Notes under the pieces: model-generated
The model's database searches: none
What the model was told of the DNA's origin: nothing
The model's input: only the letters and a program-made list of their open reading frames with translations
Made by a program: the position numbers and the translations under genes
Shown: in pieces, positions 60,417 through 64,000 of the stretch
How the letters are laid out: every line of letters starts with the position of its first letter
Numbering within the stretch: the stretch's first letter is position 1
DNA from: Desulfobacterales bacterium
GTDB lineage: Bacteria; Desulfobacterota; Desulfobacteria; Desulfobacterales; JAQWFD01
NCBI GenBank assembly: GCA_028704555.1
Contig: JAQWFD010000006.1
Location: forward strand, 58,772-122,771
DNA: 64,000 nucleotides
Direction: 5' to 3'

Positions 60417-61115
60417 TTAACGGATGATGCACTGATTGACCCAGGGGGTGGCAATGGATTTGAAATCCTGCAGCTGACCGTCATTAATACAGACGTTATT
60501 ATTTTGGAAAAAATCCGGATGCAGGACCGTGTCCGGGTGAAATTTCTGGAGCGCGTAAAGCCGGGCCCCTTGAATCAGTCGGCATATCGTGCGGATATCC
60601 TCTTCATCGATGAGCGCAGGAGCGCACGTTGTCCTGAATTCATGCGGCAGACCGGAAGCCAGGATAATTTGAATGCTGGAGAGTATTTTTTCAAAATTGC
60701 AGTTTTTTTGAATCAGCCGGCAATACTTTAACGGATCGGTTTTGACATCCATGGCAATGTAATCGATGAGCCGCTTGTCAATCAGCTCCCGAATGACAAG
60801 CGGCCGGCTTCCGTTGGTATCGAGCTTGACCGGATAGCCCATCTGCTTGATGTCTTCACATAGCAGAAACAGATCCTCCTGAAGGGTGGGCTCTCCGCCG
60901 GAAATCACCACCCCGTCGAGCAGGCCCCGGCGCTTTTCAAGAAATGCATACAGCTGGTTTTTGTCCAGCTCGTCAGGAGAAGCCGTCACGCCGTTTGCCA
61001 GCTCCGGATTGTGGCAGAAAGGGCAGTCGAAGTTGCATCCGGAAAGAAAAATCACACAGCTGATTTTACCGGGGTAATCAATCAGCGATGTTTTCTGTAA
61101 TCCACCTAAACGCAT
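60417..61115 (-). CDS. nrdG: Anaerobic ribonucleoside-triphosphate reductase activating protein
   Basis: 232 residues, a radical SAM enzyme that installs the glycyl radical in NrdD. The cluster motif is CNFDCPFCHNPE near residues 27-38, preceded by GGLQKTSLIDYPGKISCVIFLSG. GGEPTLQEDLFLLCEDIK and LDTNGSRP follow. This longer form (with the extra C-terminal part) is common in strict anaerobes. It lies about 100 nt after nrdD with a heptad array between. Confidence 0.93.
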   Translation of the reverse strand: MRLGGLQKTSLIDYPGKISCVIFLSGCNFDCPFCHNPELANGVTASPDELDKNQLYAFLEKRRGLLDGVVISGGEPTLQEDLFLLCEDIKQMGYPVKLDTNGSRPLVIRELIDKRLIDYIAMDVKTDPLKYCRLIQKNCNFEKILSSIQIILASGLPHEFRTTCAPALIDEEDIRTICRLIQGARLYALQKFHPDTVLHPDFFQNNNVCINDGQLQDFKSIATPWVNQCIIR

Positions 61116-61127
61116 TGTTTTACCTTC

Positions 61128-61212
61128 AGTCGAGAGTTGTGAGTCAAAAAAAAGTCGTGAGTCTGTTTCAGTCGTGAGTCCGTACTCCGCACCCTACACC
61201 CTATACCCTATA
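61128..61212. repeat. Two heptanucleotide arrays between nrdD and nrdG (copy 4)
   Basis: At 61128-61176 AGTCGAG, AGTTGTG and further AGTCGTG units are broken by short spacers. At 61190-61212 a second kind of heptad, CACCCTA/TACCCTA, runs three times. Confidence 0.75.
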
Positions 61213-61218
61213 TTTTAC

Positions 61219-63309
61219 TCATGCGACTTTAAACGTCTTTCGCATGGAAAATTCCGCGCGTTTTCCGTCATTCCATTGTTTGATGGGTCTTAAATAGCCG
61301 ACCACTCTGGAATAGATTTCAGTCTCCCGGCCGCAATCCGGGCATTTGGGGTGTTCGCCGGCAATATAGCCATGGGACGGGCATACACTGAATGTCGGGG
61401 TGAGGGTAAAATAAGGCAGCCGGTAATTGCTGGAGATTTTTTTGATTGCCTGTTTTACCGTTTGCAGATCGGTGACCTGCTCTCCTAAAAAAATATGCAG
61501 CACCGTTCCGCCGGTGTATTTGCTCTGAAGCGTATCCTGCAGTGCCAGCGTCTCGAAGATATCATCGGTATAGTTGACCGGAAGCTGAGTCGAATTGGTG
61601 TAAAACGGAGCTGCGCCATTGGCAATTTCGCTTTCATTGGCACAGATGATGTCCGGATATTTTTTTTTGTCAAGCATGCACAGACGATAGGACGTTCCTT
61701 CCGCCGGGGTGGCTTCAAGGTTGAACATGTCCCCGGTTTTTTCCTGTTCCTCGGAAATCAGATCGCGGATCATGTCCATGGTTTTGATCGCAAAGGCCTG
61801 ACCGGCGTCCGAAGTGATCGATTCTCCCATAAAATTCAGGCAGGCTTCGTTCATTCCGATAATGCCGATGGTGGAAAAATGGTTTTTCCAGAAAACGCCC
61901 GAGGCCTCCCTGATTTCCCGCAGATAGAACTTCGTATACGGATAAAGGTCTTTTTCCGTGAACATTTCCAAGACCTTGCGTTTAATGGTAAGGCTTTCCA
62001 TCGCCAGAAGAACCATGGTTTTCAATCGGTCAAAAAAATCTTTTTCGGTATGGGATAAATACCCGATTCTAGGAAGATTGATCGTAACCACACCGATCGA
62101 TCCGGTCAGTGGGTTGGCGCCAAACAGGCCCCCGCCTCGTTTCAACAGTTCCCTGTTATCCAGACGCAGCCGGCAGCACATGGATCGGGCATCTTCCGGG
62201 GACATGTCAGAATTGACAAAATTGGAGAAATAGGGGATGCCGTATTTTCCGGTCATGGTCCATATCGGGTCAAGGTTCGGATTGCCCCAGTCAAAGTCCG
62301 CGGTGATGTTATAGGTCGGAATCGGGAACGTGAACACGCGGCCCTTTGCATCGCCTTCCATCATGACTTCGGCAAAGGCTTTATTGATCATATCCATCTG
62401 GGGTTGAAATTCGCTGTACGTTTCAGCCTGCTCAACGCCGCCGATGATTACCGATTGATCTTTCAGGGTTCCGGGAGCATAAAGATCCATGGTAATGTTG
62501 GTAAAGGGCGTCTGGAATCCTACCCGGGTCGGTATGTTGATGTTGAATACAAATTCCTGAATGGCCTGCTTGACATCGGTGTACGTGAGCCGGTCGTAGC
62601 GTACAAACGGCGCAAGCAGCGTGTCAAAATTTGAAATCGCCTGAGCGCCGGCAGCCTCCCCCTGAAGCGTATAGAAAAAATTGACAACCTGTCCCAGCGC
62701 GGAACGAAGATGTTTCGGGGGGCCGCTTTCGACTTTGCCTTCAACGCCTTTAAATCCGTTTTTCAGCAGGTCCTTTAAATCCCACCCCACACAGTAAACC
62801 GACAGCAGGCTCAGATCATGCAGGTGAAAATCTCCGCTGGAATGGGCATCCCGGATTTTTGGGGGATAGATTTTGTTGAGCCAGTATTCGGAGGTGATAT
62901 CGGAGGAAATATAATTGTTCAGGCCCTGAAGAGAGTAGCACATGTTGCTGTTTTCTTTTATTTTCCAGTCCAGCTTCTGGATGTAATGGTCCACCAGATC
63001 CACACTGGCCTTTGTAGTGATCCTCCGGATCTGGGCGTGTTGTTCCCGGTATAAAATATAGGCTTTGGCCGACCTGTAAAAGGGGGAATCCAGAAGAACC
63101 CGTTCAACAACGTCCTGTATATCCTCAACTTCCGGAGTGGGGTCGAGCCGAAGTTCGCGAGTCAGGGTCAGCACCCTCAATGTCAGCTTTCGGGCCTCTC
63201 TTTCTTTAAATTCTCCGGTTACGTTTCCTGCCTTGGCGATTGCAGTTGTAATTTTGGAAGAATCAAACGCTACAATCCTGCCGTCTCGTTTTTTTATATT
63301 CTCAAACAC
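61219..63309 (-). CDS. nrdD: Anaerobic ribonucleoside-triphosphate reductase (class III)
   Basis: 696 residues. The N-terminal ATP-cone (about 1-95, KKRDGRIVAFDSSKITTAIAKA) gives allosteric control. The catalytic barrel follows, including CMLDKKKYPDIICANESE and FYTNSTQLPVNY. The C-terminal zinc site has CPSHGYIAGEHPKCPDCGRE, and the glycyl-radical loop is RVVGYLRPIKQW. It reduces NTPs to dNTPs without oxygen. The start is GTG at 63309 with GGGAG upstream. Two NrdR-like boxes lie upstream. Confidence 0.96.
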   Translation of the reverse strand: MFENIKKRDGRIVAFDSSKITTAIAKAGNVTGEFKEREARKLTLRVLTLTRELRLDPTPEVEDIQDVVERVLLDSPFYRSAKAYILYREQHAQIRRITTKASVDLVDHYIQKLDWKIKENSNMCYSLQGLNNYISSDITSEYWLNKIYPPKIRDAHSSGDFHLHDLSLLSVYCVGWDLKDLLKNGFKGVEGKVESGPPKHLRSALGQVVNFFYTLQGEAAGAQAISNFDTLLAPFVRYDRLTYTDVKQAIQEFVFNINIPTRVGFQTPFTNITMDLYAPGTLKDQSVIIGGVEQAETYSEFQPQMDMINKAFAEVMMEGDAKGRVFTFPIPTYNITADFDWGNPNLDPIWTMTGKYGIPYFSNFVNSDMSPEDARSMCCRLRLDNRELLKRGGGLFGANPLTGSIGVVTINLPRIGYLSHTEKDFFDRLKTMVLLAMESLTIKRKVLEMFTEKDLYPYTKFYLREIREASGVFWKNHFSTIGIIGMNEACLNFMGESITSDAGQAFAIKTMDMIRDLISEEQEKTGDMFNLEATPAEGTSYRLCMLDKKKYPDIICANESEIANGAAPFYTNSTQLPVNYTDDIFETLALQDTLQSKYTGGTVLHIFLGEQVTDLQTVKQAIKKISSNYRLPYFTLTPTFSVCPSHGYIAGEHPKCPDCGRETEIYSRVVGYLRPIKQWNDGKRAEFSMRKTFKVA

Positions 63310-63484
63310 CTGTTAACTCCCTTTTTAATGTAAGATGTAAGTGGTGTGTCAGTTACAAAATTTTTTCGGACATCCGATCGGTTTTTTATGTAAAATTTTT
63401 GTTATGTTTGAACGTGTAAAGCTATTCTATTTCCGGATGGACACAGTCTCAGTGTTTGATAGCGGTATGAATTAAAACCGAATA

Positions 63485-63531
63485 TCACTATATATTGATG
63501 TGTGTCAACCTGTAAAACCTACATGTAGTGT
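63485..63531 (-). promoter_or_regulatory. Pair of NrdR-box-like sites upstream of nrdD
   Basis: TCACTATATATTGATG at 63485-63500 and AACCTACATGTAGTGT at 63516-63531 each agree with the NrdR box (acaCwAtATaTwGtgt) at about 12 of 16 positions. They are 31 bp apart start to start, the tandem spacing known for NrdR. Confidence 0.65.
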
Positions 63532-63856
63532 ATCTTGCTGCCCCAATCTGTTTGGAATTATAAAGGAAAACAATGTGGTAGGAATGGCGCTTCGCTGTAA
63601 AAAAAAAATATGGGCCGGACAGCATGACCGGCTCGGCAAAAATTAATCGTGTCTGGATTGCGCGGGATTTTTGACGTGGCGCTGAAGGCAGTCACATGAC
63701 AAGGCGCTTGATTTTTTTCTGCAGGGTTCATAAAACAATAAAACAGCCGGCTTTCTTCTGCATTCATCTGCTCTGTAAAGGAAGCGGTCAAATGGATGAA
63801 TCGGGCTTTTTTGTGAAGCCCTGGCATGATGGTTCTGTGGGGTCCGTGGGGGGGGC
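63532..63856. other. Non-coding gap with a GC hairpin
   Basis: GCCGG/CCGGC near 63613-63632 lies next to an A-run, which read on the minus strand resembles a terminator. No minus-strand gene upstream of it is visible. Nothing else is supported. Confidence 0.35.
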
Positions 63857-64000
63857 ATGCGGTTTAAAAAAAGTCCGGTTTATCGGAAAATTATTTTTCC
63901 ATGGTATGAATCCGAAAGCTTTTACCTGGTGTTGACGGGATTTATGTGCCTGGTGGTGGCTTTTGGCCTGACAGGTATTTCGGTAGCCCGTGAATATGAT
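63857..64000 (+). CDS. N-terminus of a membrane protein (runs off right edge)
   Basis: From the ATG at 63857, preceded by a run of G residues (weak ribosome site), 48 codons stay open to the edge: a basic, aromatic start (MRFKKSPVYRKIIFPWYESE) then a strongly hydrophobic helix (FYLVLTGFMCLVVAFGLTGISVA). Codon use looks coding and no other frame competes well. Probably an inner-membrane protein. The family is not recognisable from this fragment. Confidence 0.55.
   Translation, partial: MRFKKSPVYRKIIFPWYESESFYLVLTGFMCLVVAFGLTGISVAREYD

Noticed and set aside
63558..63935. Small genes on either strand near the right edge
   Set aside because: The three overlapping open frames lack ribosome sites and protein-like composition; only the frame starting at 63857 looks real.

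Overview
The window looks like a chromosome segment of an anaerobic, sulfate-reducer-type bacterium of the Desulfobacterota (class Desulfobacteria is the best guess). This is inferred from gene content: oxygen-sensitive class III ribonucleotide reductase, an AhbB-type siroheme decarboxylase, an archaeal-type multi-subunit glutamate synthase with ferredoxin domains, many two-component sensors including one with a Cys-rich linker, and abundant small palindromic and heptanucleotide repeats between genes. No rRNA, tRNA, CRISPR array, phage or transposase gene was seen.

Layout. 1-4251: a minus-strand sensory operon (lipoprotein ligand-binding protein, histidine kinase, REC-STAS protein), plus the first codons of another gene at the left edge. 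4957-6196: mobB facing a NifU/IscU-like scaffold gene, with a truncated second copy of the scaffold gene between them. 6643-11713: a branched-chain amino-acid type ABC operon (livKHMGF) behind a consensus sigma-70 promoter. 12029-20930: penicillin-binding protein 1A, a SatP-type acetate transporter, a tandem Usp protein, a double-REC HD-GYP regulator and a CaCA antiporter. 21090-27599: a 1022-residue MEDS-PAS hybrid kinase, a decayed PAS gene, and a REC protein with a DASS-type transporter. 28181-32603: cytidylate-kinase-like protein, C_GCAxxG_C_C redox protein, mtnA, ahbB and a B12-binding radical SAM protein.

32938-59000 is mainly a nitrogen-assimilation island: amt-glnB-glnA (minus), divergent glnK-amt (plus), a three-gene archaeal-type glutamate synthase, carA-carB-purF, then glnE-glnD-glnB-glnA (minus). 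Three sigma-54 promoters (36066-36081 minus, 36637-36652 plus, 38740-38755 plus) are visible. Each has a pair of TACA-N4-TGTA-like dyads 29-30 bp apart. For the two plus-strand promoters the pairs sit at practically the same distance (about 110 bp) upstream. This suggests a shared sigma-54 activator controlling uptake (Amt), sensing (PII) and assimilation (GS/GOGAT). It is the strongest undescribed signal I found.

58951-63309 carries a YchF-like GTPase and nrdG/nrdD with a pair of NrdR-box-like sites. A membrane-protein gene runs off the right edge. Intergenic spaces hold several repeat families: short inverted-repeat (MITE/REP-like) elements, GAA-loop mini-hairpins next to both glnA 3' ends, and AGTCGTG heptad arrays at four gene borders.
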